Shown here: positions 8,545 to 20,215 of the stretch, in pieces
Numbering within the stretch: the stretch's first letter is position 1
Layout: each line of letters begins with the position of its first letter
Assembly: GCA_015680685.1 (NCBI GenBank)
Contig: MNCI01000651.1
Span: 64,001-126,000, forward strand
Length of the DNA: 62,000 nucleotides
Source: Gnetum montanum
Lineage: Eukaryota > Streptophyta > Gnetopsida > Gnetales > Gnetaceae
Direction of reading: 5' to 3'
The notes under the pieces: generated by a model
What the model was told of the DNA's origin: nothing
The model's input: the letters and a program-made list of their open reading frames with translations, nothing else
Databases searched by the model: none
Translations under genes and position numbers: made by a program

Positions 8545-9005
8545 ATAAACTCAGGTACACTCAAGTCCTGGAATCACGACTATAAACTGATACCACAACA
8601 AGTCCTGGAATCACGACTATAAAATGATACCACAGCAAGTCCTGGAATCACGACTATAAAGTGATACCACAACAAGTCCTGGGATCACGACTATAAACTG
8701 ATACCACAGCTCGTCCTGGAATCATGACGATAAAATGATACTACAAAACAGTCCTGGGTTATGACTTAAAACTAATACCACAGTGTCCGCAACGACGATA
8801 AACTAGCACCCGTCCGGCATGATAGTAAACTACTGCCGTCACAACCATCAGAGTCTGCCAAGACTATAAACTAGCTTGCCTCTTCATAGTCTTCTAAGAC
8901 TAAAACCTGGCAACGTACCGTCCGCCACAACACTAAACAGGCAATGTCCAACGGGTTATGACATAAAACTAACCCATAATAGTCTGCCAAGACTATAAAC
9001 TAGCA
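8545..9005 (+). repeat. Minisatellite after pol of A
   Basis: The first part has about five copies of a unit of roughly 37 bases, AGTCCTGGAATCACGACTAT plus AAACTGATACCACAAC. It then grades into shorter variants such as TCTGCCAAGACTATAAACTA. The common core is GACTATAAACT or GACNTTAAACTAGC. It starts within a few bases of the pol stop. Confidence 0.85.
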
Positions 9006-10031
9006 AGTTCACATCCGGCACCTCACTCTGCTGCCATGCTCGTTCATCGCTCGCTTCATTGCACCACTTGCTATCAGCTGCCATCTTCAGTACTGCTTTC
9101 ATCTGCATACAGTACCTGCCGCTCTCCAGCACCTCTGTGCCTTCAGCCACCATGTAAGTCTAAGCTCGTCTATTTGCTCACAATTTTCTTGTCTCCTTGG
9201 TGTTACGTTTGCAGGATGACACCCGAAAGTTTCGTACAAAGATGCACTTCATCGTAAGCAGCAAGATAAAACAATGTTCGCAACATACCTAGCAGGACTA
9301 AATTAAACCATTCACTAGTACATCCCCATTCATTCCCCAGTTTCCATTCAACTACACCCTTGGCATACGCAGTACATTCAAAACATTGAGCACGCTGTTG
9401 CACGCTGTGATATGCCACACAATACAACACTTGTGCACGAGTACACAAACAGAGCAAAGTTTGCAAAAAAAGAAAAAAAAAGACCCCAGGCACTTCCCAT
9501 ATAAGCCCCAGGTGAGAATGCAGTCGTCTCAAAACCAAGTACTCATGCCCAAACTGGTCAAAAAGCATCTAGTCGCATGGCTTTGGCTCCCCGCCAACAG
9601 GTTCCCCTGAACACTTAACATGGGCCCTGTTCTCCCAAAGAATGCAACACATCCTCTTGTAGCTTTGGTCCCATCAACAAGTTCTCTTGCACACTAACCA
9701 AGAGCCTTGTTCCGCCAAAAGAAACACCTCGCATGTCTAAACTCCGAGTCTGCTAAACAATGGCTATTGACCAGGATCGGCATGCCTCACATCAGAGCAT
9801 CCCCTTTCCCCTGATTAATCTCCTAGACCGATCATCAATCCCCGCAATCTCCCTGACCTCCCAGATACAAAATTCCTCTTTCCCAATCCTCTGTACTACT
9901 GAACACGGTGCGATGATGTCTCATCCAAGTGGTAGCAAACAACGTCTCTATTGAGTTGCTTGTGGTGTTTTGCACTTCTTTGTCGACGCTTCTCGAGTCA
10001 ATTCCTCCAAGCATCAATAAAGAGGGGCCAA
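9006..10031 (+). other. 3' untranslated region of A with a probable 61-base intron (9154-9214)
   Basis: No coding similarity. The donor GTAAGTC (9154) and acceptor TTACGTTTGCAG (ends 9214) bound a short pyrimidine-rich segment. The acceptor is matched in B (TTGCATTTGTAG, ends 24752) and C (TTTTTGCTTGTAG, ends 42789), each followed by GAT. A tract of A and G lies at 9464-9484. The region ends in the polypurine tract (about 10015-10026). Confidence 0.5.
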
Positions 10032-10043
10032 TGAAACACCACA
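9961..10043. repeat. Inverted repeat spanning the polypurine tract / LTR2 boundary
   Basis: TGTGGTGTTT (9961-9970) pairs with AAACACCACA (10034-10043). Layout and loop length are as at LTR1. Confidence 0.7.
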
Positions 10044-11195
10044 AAATTCGGAGCTTAGTACTCGTCCGACACCAAACAGGACCCCGGAACTCACGAATGA
10101 CGTCGGCTGCATGATCGCAACACTTAATTTTTGCTAAGTACATGGTGCCAGTGTATACACTCCAGCGTATATGCCAAGATCACACATACAACATATACGC
10201 CCAGCACTCCAGTGTATACGCTTGGCTCTCTGACGTACACGCCCAGGTACTGCAGATGCACACGCTCGACGACAGGATCTCCAATGACAGCATGAAGATA
10301 ACACCAAAGAGCAAGGATTGAAGCAAGTGGACATCCTTCAGTGTATGCGCCCGACGTGTATGCCCAGCATCCATCAGCTTATATGCCCGAAGTGTACGCC
10401 CAACATTCACCAGCGTATATGCCCAGCGTATACGCCTAGCAGTTAGCACCGCCACCCAGTTCATGCCTAGCATCTTCAGCATATACGCCGACCTGATGCG
10501 GCGTATACGCCCAGGGTATACACCTAGCAGTTGTAACATTTTGTATATTTGTAAAGTGTATGCACCCAGTCAACACGCCACGTGTCTCCCATCTCGATTC
10601 TAGCGTAACAACCTGTATAAAACCCCCATTTTCCCACTTCATCGAGACGGTTGGCACATCAGAGAACATTTACGCTGCGCAAAAGAGCAGAAAACCTTCT
10701 TACGCTGGGAAGCCCTGCATGCTGTGCATCTAGTCTCTTACGCTCCGCTCGCCCTGCAAACCAATCGGGTCACCTCTGTGTACGTCGGGGCTTTTCGTCT
10801 ACCTTGTGTTCCCACAACTGTGTTAGACCAGTGCACTGTACTCTGACTCTGTAATTCCATCATTTCATTTGCTGCAAGTTCTTTTACATTTTTACGTTAA
10901 TTTGGCCCACGCCTCGTTTACATCTGTTTACGCTCGTGCTTCGTTTGCATCCGTTTACGTTTCACGCTGTTTTTGCTGTTTACGCCTGCACGCCGTTTAC
11001 GCATAACCCAGCATATAGCATTTTGCGTACGCACGGGGAAATCCTTGTTTGATCCGTGTGCGGACCACCCAAGGTACTCTGCCTCCGTTGCATTCCAGCT
11101 CGTCCTCAGGCGAAGGTAGGGTCTTCTGTACCGGTCCTGCGATCCTGCGGCCTCTGTTTTCCCCTCCAGCCGGAGACCGACGATTTCAGGCATAC
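10032..11195 (+). mobile_element. LTR2 of the chain (3' LTR of A, directly followed by body B)
   Basis: It starts TGAAACACCAC after the polypurine tract and matches LTR1 throughout. The palindrome array (about 10150-10530) is shorter and more decayed, with about two perfect GCGTATACGC. G-box, TATA and R/U5 are well kept. The end is placed near 11195, where similarity to LTR1 stops and CpG-poor sequence of body B begins. Confidence 0.75.
10579..10622 (+). promoter_or_regulatory. LTR2 core promoter: G-box/ABRE plus TATA box
   Basis: CACGTG at 10579-10584 within CCACGTGTC, and TATAAAA at 10616-10622. This is the same arrangement as in LTR1. It points into the gag of B. Confidence 0.65.
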
Positions 11196-11259
11196 ACTTC
11201 GGCCTCCTTTCCCTTTATTATTCCTTCACAATCCATTCAATTTTCACAACCAACATCTA

Positions 11260-14112
11260 TGATGCCCACATTGCAACTGAAAATAAGCCCTATTTTCATT
11301 ACCTCTTCTATGCCACTACCAACAATAGCTCCAACCTCAACTATGTGGTGGGTAGCAACATCTTTTCCTATTGTCCAGTTGTCACAGATGTCATAGTATA
11401 TGCAGCCCCAAATGTATCAAGCTTCACATATGTTGTAACCAACTACAGGGCTATCAACTGCTCTGGCAATAGGGCAAGTAATAATTCCTGTAGCACCACC
11501 AATGGTAGCCACTTTGGTAGTAGCATCCACAGGGTTGTGGGTCACTCATATGGTGCCACCAATGGGAGCTACTCTAATAGCACCCCCAATGGGATTCGTA
11601 GTTCCACCAACAACACCACAATTATGGCTGCTCCATCAGTACCACTAGCAGTCTAACCAATGCAACCTTCCATAACCCCCTAGGCCTAGCCCAAGCTTTT
11701 CAACTCATTCAAACCCTCACTAATGAAGTCAAGTGGCTTAAAGTTGTTGACTCTGAAATAGTCCATGTAATGGACTTTTATCAAGATGATCCTATTAGCT
11801 CCATCATGCCTCCGCTCACATTTCCTCCTAGGATCCAACTTCCTTAGTTTACAATATACAATGGAGAAGGTGACCCAAATTATCACCTAGTCATGTTCCA
11901 TTCTAAATATTTGTTACTACAACCATGGCTACATATGATCATTCATGTCTTCACCATGTCCTTAACTGGAAAATCTTTAGACTGGTATCGCATGCTTCCT
12001 CGCACTTCTATTTCAATTCTAGAAGAGTTCTTGAGTCAATTTGTAACTTGCTTCAAGTACAACTTGAAGTTAGAAGCCATCTTAGACTAGCTCATGAATG
12101 TCAAACAAGAAGCGTTAGAAACCATCTAGAAATTCATACAACGTTGGAGTGATACCTTAAATGAGATTCGTGAGTTGATTGTTGAAGTCCATCTACTGGT
12201 CATTTTTAAGGGTGTTGTAAATGATTGCATCAAATCCAAGCTATATTATTTAGCACCATGCTCCCTTAGCCAGGCCTTTGCTCAAACAAAGAACATACAA
12301 GATGTGGCTAAGGCTAGCAGAGACCTAGCTTACATAACTTACAAGAACGCACATGCAAAGAAAGATAAAAATAAGGAAAAGCCACCACAACCACTATGGT
12401 GGTTGTGGCAGGTGAAGCTAAAAACAACAACAAATAGGCATCTAAGGCTCTTAAGATCCCAGCCACCACTAGTAAAAGATCGAGCTCCAGTAATGCAAAT
12501 ACCAACCAATATGCAATGTCAACAACCATAATGCAAGCTTCATTGAGGCCAAACATTACTCAAAATACACCCCTTTACTGATTAAGCAGTTAGATCTTCT
12601 AGATCAATTACTTAGTGCTAAGCATATTCAATATAAGCAAATGTCAAAAGATGCCTATAAGCAACACGAAAGGTAATGTGATATCCTTTGAGACCCCTCT
12701 GTAGCTATGCCCAATGAGTCTTAAGTACCCAAAAATTTTGGGTTGGATCAATTTTGCAACTACCACCAATTTTGTGGCCATGACATAGATTATTTCTTAG
12801 CATTGAAAGATAACATTCAATGTATGATTGATCAAGGTAAGCTTCCCTTATAGGTATCACCATAGAGGCCCATCACACCCTTCATAGTTAGGACCCCCCA
12901 ACATGCTAATGTAAAAACTTGGATACCTTTTGTTATAAGGATGCTAAAACATATAGACTCCCCATCTATCCAGAGTTTAGTGGTGGGAACTACATCACAA
13001 CCTTCTCACCCAAGGAGACGTGATGAATGCCTAGAAAATAAGATGACTATGGAATGCATTGCACTAGGCCTTCCTAAGCCCACTCGCTTGTCAGCAGCAC
13101 CTATGGCCTTATGGCCAAAAGTCACCTACATACACATGTGTGTGCAACAATCAATCCCTTAGGCTCAAAAGCCTATAGTTCAACCAAAACCCTTGTCTCC
13201 TCCTCCTTAGGAAATCCATCTTTTAGGACATATAAACAAAAAAAAACCACTAAACACTCAAATAGTGGACAATATTTCCTAGATTTACTCACACATGTCA
13301 AGAAAGATTTAAAATAAAAAAATACAACTTTAAGGTTGTACAATTTAATAATGACTTCTGCGACACATCGTGAGGCTTTTATCCACATGTTGGAATCTAT
13401 TCCTATTAAGGAAGATATGCCAATAGAGGAAATATTCATTCATGTCATCATGCTTCCACCTATGGCTGAAGACCCATGATCAACGCCTTTAACTTTCCAT
13501 GATGAAGCCATTAAAGCTGATCCCCAAGGGGGTTAAGTAACCACTACACCTATGTTTATAACAATTCGTGTAGGTCAATATAGGATTCATAGGATGCATG
13601 TTGATGATGGGGCCACAACTAACATGATTCCATTCCCTAGTGTTGACAAGTTGGGCCTAGTGGACCAAATTAGCCCCACAATAACTTCTTGTTTGAAGTC
13701 ATTCAATGGGGCACACATCATGGTCAAGGGAATCATCACTATTGATTCCATGGTAGGGGATCAATTCCCCACTAGTGTAGAATTCAGTGTGATAGAGGAG
13801 ATTCTTGGGTTGAATTTAATCTTGGGAAGATCGTTGTTAGCCCAATTAAGGATTGTCTCTTCATCAATACACCAAGAGACCCACCTACCCTATGCAAGTG
13901 GAGAGGTGATGATGTTTGGTAACAACATATTCCCTCAGGCTATCAACAATATAGATATAGAGAAAGGGTTGAAGATAGAAGTCTTTGAAGATGCATCACC
14001 TATTTGCAATAAAACCCAATGTTGTTCAGCAAGTGAACCAAGAAAAACTAACAGTTTGCACAAAGAAACTACATGGGTAGAGTTTCCTTTTTCAATGGCA
14101 GGTAACAACTAG
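11260..14112 (+). pseudogene. gag: gag-protease of B, decayed
   Basis: An N-terminal low-complexity part has repeated PPMGA/VPPM words (about 11470-11640). The capsid-like gag domain follows (about 11680-12350): YNGEGDPNYHLVMFHS, SLTGKSLDWYRMLPRTS, FVTCFKYNLK, AFAQTKNIQDVAKAS. A Lys-rich linker and a decayed middle part follow. The protease region lies in the open frame 13552-14112: MHVDDGATTNMIPF, then LGLNLILGRSLLAQ, matching the flap and C-terminal strand of retropepsins. The active-site triad reads DDGA rather than the usual D-T/S-G. Many stops and some frame changes are present. A lacks this whole region; C has a relative at 31626-33890. Confidence 0.85.
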
Positions 14113-14294
14113 AAGAGTATCACCTCAAGTTATCCAAGCCCTATGCCTTGACTAACCCACAACCAGTTAGGAAACATTTATGTGATTAGGGCATGTCTCT
14201 AATTTACTCCTTTACTTCTCTTGTCCTTAATAATTTTGTTTGTATAGTTTTAATTTTGTGTTATGTTGACCTTTCAAGTTAGTTATACAACCAT

Positions 14295-14690
14295 GGTCTG
14301 GAATGGCCTTAAACTATCACATGGCCTAGAATGGCCTTAAACTATGACATGGTGCAGAATGACCTTAAACTATCACATGGCCCAAAATGACCTTAAACTA
14401 TCACATGGCCCAAAATAGACTTAAACTATCACATGGCCCACCAAGGCCTAAAATTGGAAACCCACTCTCTATTACAACTAGCCATGACCCAAAATGGCCC
14501 TAAACTAGCCATGACCCAAAATGGCCTTAAACTAGCCATGGCCTAAAATGGCCTTAAAACTAGCTATGGCCTAGAATAGCCTTAAACTATCACACTACTT
14601 GCCAAGGCCTAAAATTGGTGACCCACTTTTTGTTAGAATTACCCATGGCCTAAAATGGCCTTAAACTATAGTATGGGGCCTAAGTACATC
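14295..14690 (+). repeat. Minisatellite after gag-protease of B
   Basis: About a dozen copies of a unit near 28 bases, CATGGCCTAGAATGGCCTTA plus AACTATCA, with variants. It is homologous in core (GGCCTTAAACTA) to 4848-4945 of A and to 34140-34330 of C. Confidence 0.9.
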
Positions 14691-14989
14691 AACAAAAATT
14701 CCAAGAAAAGGAAATAAAATAAGCATTATACTTTTTATTAAACTGTAAATGAAATACATTGTTCAAAATTATGTCCACATTAAGAGTTGCAATATTTCCC
14801 ACTAATGGGGTTACATTTATCATATTTTAAAGTATTAGTGTATAGGCTACAATGTTTCTCCATCACTCTGCCAGGTCCTGCATCCTCATCTAGATCCTAC
14901 ATAAACCAAGGATAAAGTAATAAACTAATGAGTAAGCAAGATAACATATGAGGCTATCATGACATAAATTGTAACAAAGTAAACTTAAC
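14691..14989. other. AT-rich spacer
   Basis: I see no gene or repeat. It separates the minisatellite from the 3' end of the minus-strand gene. Confidence 0.4.
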
Positions 14990-16342
14990 TAACCTGAGAT
15001 GGGCCCACATCCATGTTTTATGGTATTCTATCAAGGCTAGATTCCATGTGCCAGAGGATTTCTTCCTCAGTCAAGTTAGCCTAGTCTTCCTCCCCTAAAT
15101 CAATGCATGCTAAGATCTTCCCTTTCTCCACAGCTATCCATGTGGGTGACCCTAGAGAAAAGGTAGTAGAGGTGGCCTCCCTAGAAGGCATGGTCACTTT
15201 CCTCTCCAAGGATTCACTGATCACTAAGTGCTTTGCAAATCTATTATAGGCCTAGGTAGTACCAATCGTGTTAAGGAATAGCTCACGACCTCAATGTTCT
15301 ATAGAATCATCTTTGTACTTTTGGTGGTAAGCAACATGTTCCACTTTGTACATATGCTTATGATTCTTTTGTGCTTTCCCCCATTCATATACCTTAGCAC
15401 TATAATCTTTCCAATCTTGGTTCTTTTCGACCAAGAGACCCATTTGTAGACGTTGTTCGATTACTTCACACGTGGCTTCATTTTTACCCCTTATGGCTGA
15501 CCAATATCTAGAATAATCAATTACAGTCATATGCCAAATACCATATAAGTTATCATGGGCCATTAAGAATTTTTTTCATGATCGCAAGTCTTCCAGTGTA
15601 GCAACTTGACATGCCTTTTATTTTTTGAGTTTCTAAACTCGCTTCTAGAGGTCTTCATTGATGTGCCTACACTCCCATACTGATTGTGCCAAGTGTAGTG
15701 CACATTTTCTCACCTCATCATATATATGATGAGGCACCTCTGTTACTTCTAGAGGGAGCTTAGGCATAGTTTCAACTTCAACCACCTATCTCAGGTCCCA
15801 TTTAAGTCGCAAAGTTCTTATACCAAAAACAAGAAAATGTTAGTCATAAGGTTGTAGCAAAAATGAAACAACATAAAAGGAAAATGAAATAGCCCAAACA
15901 CACCTATTTTATGATCTATTTGCTTTAGATGATGGATCATATCATCTACTACATCTTGCATAAAAGCAAACTTTTCTGGGGTTTTTTCCCATGGTTGTAG
16001 GTGGAAAGTGCATGAAGATTCATGGCCCCTAGTGGAAGTAGCACCTGCTACATGATAAACCATGTTAGCATTATGAAGAAAAGGAGAAAAAGAAAAGGAA
16101 AAAAATAATAGAAAAAAAATAGAAGAGGATTCAAGGAAAGAGTGAAAGTGAAAGCATAACATAAATGGTAGTGCAAAGCTCCAACCCAGAAAATCCTCAG
16201 GGGTGAGAGCGAGGGGATCACCCATCTTCACACTATCAAACAAACCATCTACCTCACCATCCTCGAAATGCAGCCCCTCTTCTTTGAGTTTCTTTAGGAG
16301 TGTAGTGGCATCCTCGATTATCATGTGTTCCTCAAGTTGCAC
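14990..16342 (-). pseudogene. Antisense gene of B, 3' exons with helical C-terminal tail
   Basis: In minus-strand order: a Glu/Lys-rich segment with DATTLLKKLKEEGLHFEDGE (16342-16200); an exon with SCTFHLQPWEKTPEKFAFMQ bounded by an acceptor-like CATGTAGCAG (near 16045) and a donor-like GTGTGT (near 15905); then a long helical frame including VTEVPHHIYDEVRKCALHLA and, from 15563 to 15291, IRGKNEATCEVIEQRLQMGL and WKDYSAKVYEWGKAQKNHKH. A's truncated last exon matches the YDEVRK part. Stops such as L*KRV*KLKK* are consistent with decayed Gln or Arg codons. This is the only copy in the window with the full tail. The tail shows no recognised domain. Confidence 0.5.
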
Positions 16343-16459
16343 AACACTGTTTGCAAAAAGCTTCTTTTATACTGAGGCTTCCTCTTCTATAGTAGGGGCT
16401 TCTTCTTCTGCAGCAAGAGCCTCCTCTACAGTAGAAGAGACCTCTTCCTCATCTACCAT

Positions 16460-17524
16460 TCATAAGCTGGGGTTAGAGCATTGGTCCAACATATATATAA
16501 AAAGAAAAATATGAAAAGAAGCAATGAATAGGTTAGCTGAAGCATATGCACCGACAAACTCAGACCATACATTGTGGACTCTAATGCGTAGCCTCTTATC
16601 CTTTTCTTCGATCATGCATGAGGGTTCTTCTATAGGAAGAGGCTTTTTAATTTGCAATTTTTATTTTACCATATTAGAAATGAAATGTGCCCTCCTCATT
16701 GTATTTCCTATGTTGGTGGGGGAAGCCTCTCCAAGGTTGTCATGTGCACTAAAGGATGGCCCTGCCCGATCCTTGGTCATCATTGAACAACATTTTCCAA
16801 TAGCTTCTAGAGGATCCTGAGACTAAGTTGTGTTGAATATGTGGTGGATCCATGGCTTGGATATTTGGGTTTGATATTGTACCACCCATTTCCTATTCTC
16901 CTAAACCATCAAAAATTCTATAAAACTATGCAAACATGATATAAAAAATGCAAAGTGTGCATCAAAACTTGCCTCCAGTTTGTTACGTAGCTTGATCATC
17001 TTAGTTCATAAGCCTTCTACAAGATATTTATCCTAGTTGTATCATGTACCCTCCTCCATTACATCTCTCATGATCCAAGCCTACTCTACCCCAAGAACTT
17101 TTCCTTGCAAAAGTAGCTTGGGAAAAGCGTGAGCCTAGAAGATAGGGTAAATATCTTTGGCCACCTCCAATTTAAATTTTTTCATATAAATGCCCTTGTG
17201 ATTCTTATCGATGCCTACCCATTCTTTTATGTCTCCTTGGTGGTTTAGATCCTTGTTAATTATTTTTATCATAGGTAAACCATCAGATTTGACATAGAAG
17301 AGATCTAAAAAGAGATCATCAGTGATCTCAAAGATCACCCACATGTTGTAAATGCGTGTGTGAAAAGAGGTCGATAAGCCCAGTCTCTTAAATATTTTGG
17401 ACAATTGCTGATGGTGCCTCATTGCATAACCAACACTATGACTCATCTACCTCGTAATATTTAAAAAGGAGGTTAGCCTTAATGTGCCTTGAGATAATCA
17501 CTATGATTTCCTTGGACTTGGTTA
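16460..17524 (-). pseudogene. Antisense gene of B, transposon-associated domain exons
   Basis: The part from 17524 begins after the acceptor TACTGCAACAG (17525) with TKSKEIIVIISRHIKANLL. It continues with VIFEITDDLFLDLFYVKSDG, LPMIKII and DIKEWVGIDKNHKGIY to about 17135. A further open stretch (16657-16460) reads EEKDKRLRIRVHNVWSEFVG. These align with exon 4 of A in the same order. Stops and one or more frame changes show decay. The domain resembles the plant transposon-protein family seen in A; the function is unknown. Confidence 0.55.
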
Positions 17525-17612
17525 CTGTTGCAGTAAACAAAAATAGAATTAGCCATGTAGTGGGCAAGTAAAAATAAAAATTCATGAAAATAAACAAACA
17601 ATAGAACTCACC

Positions 17613-17886
17613 TAGCATGAATGGTGTGGGGAATGGTGGTACTTATACTAGTACTTCTTCCATAGTGGGTATCTGACAGGATGCCTATTCACCATCTAAC
17701 CATCCAAGCTCTTGACACTTCATGTAGGACTTGGAGTACTTGGTTGGATAGGTTCTTAAATCTACCCCAAGTTGCTCTATAATACTTGCATGAATGTTCT
17801 CAACATAGGAGAACTCTTGTAGGGTTGTTTGAGCCAGGGCTAACAGCCCTTCCCTATCATGCAGATTGTCTTTATCAATTAAGAAT
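17613..17886 (-). pseudogene. Antisense gene of B, exon 3 with flanking introns matching A
   Basis: The acceptor TTGCCAG (17887) and donor GTGAGT (17611) bound this exon, which encodes FLIDKDNLHDREGLLALAQT and later YMKCQELGWLDGE followed by a TAG. The introns on either side are 17887-17969 (83 bases) and 17525-17611 (87 bases); A has 77 and 129 bases at the same places. Phases agree: 2 for the upstream intron, 1 for the downstream one. Confidence 0.6.
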
Positions 17887-17969
17887 CTGGCAATAGAAAA
17901 AATGTAATAAGCACCCCAAGTCATGCAAAAAAAATAAATTAAAATTTCTATTATCCTAATAGGACTCAC

Positions 17970-18250
17970 CCTTCAGCATAGTAGATAGTTCCAGGTGGGT
18001 TTTGGAAGGATATGCCCATATGGCGAGCAATGAACAAAGTGCTGTTTTTGTGGTAGCATCTAAATTCTAGAATTTCCCAGATCCAAGAAAAGGGTCTTAC
18101 ATCTTTAGGGGGTTGACTCAAACCCTTTTCCCATTTTCCCTTAGCAAATCCATTTTTCATGAATTTTAAAATACCTCAATTTATCCCAAAAAATAATGTC
18201 TCAATTTGGAAACCCCCTACTTTAGCAGACAAGTGTGAACACATCATTAC
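17970..18250 (-). pseudogene. Antisense gene of B, exon 2 remnant: end of FCP1/NIF-like domain
   Basis: The minus strand reads FMKNGFAKGKWEKGL, then STLFIARHMGISFQNPPGTI and YYAEG before the donor GTGAGT. A TGA precedes FMKNG, as if from CGA. The first half of the domain is not recognisable in B. As in A, the aspartate pair after the TLF strand is replaced. Confidence 0.55.
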
Positions 18251-19935
18251 GCTAAAATGACAAAGCAAGAATTCCAAGAATTCTTATGCACCCTCTCAAA
18301 ACCAGACCTCCTAGTTCCCTACTTTCACATGTGTTGCAGGGACATTGGGCATAGTGACACTTATTTAGCATAGGATCTCTACAAGCTCAACCACAATTAG
18401 GATTAGTTTTAGCATAACCCTGCATTTCATAATAAAAACGTCAGTGCATAATAAGGGAAATAAAACAACAAAAATAGTGGACAAATTATGCAAAAAAAAA
18501 TTGAAAATTTTTCTATTTGTTGGTTATGCTCCTATAGAGAATAACAATTTTTTATGTAAAATTTCTCTAAGTGTTAGTTACACTCTTGTAGAGCATAACG
18601 ATTTTCTATGAGAATCTTTTCTAAGCATTCGTCATGCTCCCATGGAGCATAAAAATTGTAGGATGAGTAGTCAAATGAAATTTTTCTAAGTGTTCATCAC
18701 GCCACTATGGCATCCTACATAGCATAGCAATTGCTTCTTGTGCAACATAGCAAGTGTAGCATAGCAACTGTACCACGTAGTGTAGCAATTGTACTTAACC
18801 AAAAAATGAATGAATTCTAAGCCATGTTCTTAGGGAGCATAGTAATGGAAGCATGCAAACATTTTTCAACTTGCTAGCTATGTTATCAGGGATGCCGCAA
18901 AGCCTGAGAGTTGACATAGAACACCTGGGAAACCCTTACCCTATTCCACCACATGGAACACACAAGAAACTCGTCACATAGCATGGAACATGAAGTACCA
19001 AAATCCTCCCCCACCCCCCACATGTTACACTATATAGGATGCGTAAAACACCCATTTTGTACCACTGTGTTGGATGCAACAGAATCCTTGTTTTACCTCA
19101 CCCTACCTAGCACCCAGAGGCCTATGATGAAACCCTTACCATGGCCATGGCTTAGAATGCCATCAAAAACAGGGGAGGGGTGTGGAAATGGTGCATGCAT
19201 TAGTCCCAGCCACGGTGGCCATAGCATAATGACCATGGCAAGAGTGGTTGTAGTAGCAACAATAGCCATGGCATGTCGGCCACAATGGGAGTGGTGAAAA
19301 CAACAACCCCTGCTCAAGGAAGGTTGCCTCCAAAACCCCAAGGGATAGCACGACCAAAAAAATGATGAAATGACTAAGGAAACATAATGGCCTACCTGGT
19401 AAATGGTGCCTCGTAACGCTCTTCAACACGTGCTCTAGAGAGACGTCATAAGGTGCACTTGCCTTCATCCACATTGGCAAGGCCCAGGTATCTATGCTCA
19501 CTTCTTGATGTCATTGTTTCGTTGTCAAGCTCTAGCTTGTTGGTTGTCATGCTCTATAAATGCTACACTTTGCTTTGAACTACACTACACTCTAGACTAT
19601 TAGCTCTAATAGTGAAAATGATAGGTTTACCATGGGTGAACCCCTATTTATACCCTCTAGGGTTACATAACATGTTACTTTTCTAGGATTTCTTACATCT
19701 TGCATGTAATGCAGGATGCTCTGGGTCCCATGCATAACACAAGATTCTCTATGTCCCACACATACTGCAAGATGCTTTGTGTCCTGCATGTAACACAGAA
19801 TGCTCTATGTCCTACATGTAACATAGAACATCCCATGTACCATGCAGAGTAACACAAAAATTTTCTCCAAAAAAATTATTACATTTTAATATTTTTTATA
19901 TTTTTTGTACCTGTCCAATGCACATTTAGCTCAAC
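18251..19935. repeat. Repeat-rich region corresponding to intron 1 and upstream flank of the B antisense gene
   Basis: From 18540 to 18860, words such as GTAGCATAGCAATTG and TGTAGCATAGCAACTG recur; these look like decayed palindromic GCGTA/TACGC-type motifs. At 19140-19180 the minus strand reads DGILSHGHGKGF, a weak match to exon 1 of A. From about 19700 to 19845 there is a tandem repeat of roughly 34 bases (TGCATGTAACACAGAATGCT type). No other gene is supported. Confidence 0.45.
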
Positions 19936-20095
19936 CCCACACTCCAAGCCTTTCGAGATTAGCTTAAGCCTTACACTTTATGCATAGTCACGGTTTGCTA
20001 AGATCTTAAACTAGAAATTTTAAAATACTACTTTACACTTTACGCATAGGCACAGTCCACTAATACCTTAAACTAGCAATTTTCAAATACTTCAT
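19936..20095 (+). repeat. Short minisatellite before pol of B
   Basis: Two imperfect copies of a unit containing GCATAGTCACGGTTTGCTAA and GATCTTAAACTAG. The TTAAACTAG core is shared with the arrays on the other side of pol. Confidence 0.6.
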
Positions 20096-20215
20096 AGTTA
20101 CTTTTTATAGCACTATTTTTCTCATTTTAACACTTTGCTTCATTTTACCTTATCAGATAGGTATCACTTGATGTTTTTTTGTTTGTTGATTATTTTGTAA
20201 GATCATTTGGGGAAA

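Noticed and set aside
13552-13640. Protease with an intact D-T/S-G active site
   Set aside because: The triad reads DDGA, so it is recorded as a degenerate retropepsin region rather than an active enzyme.
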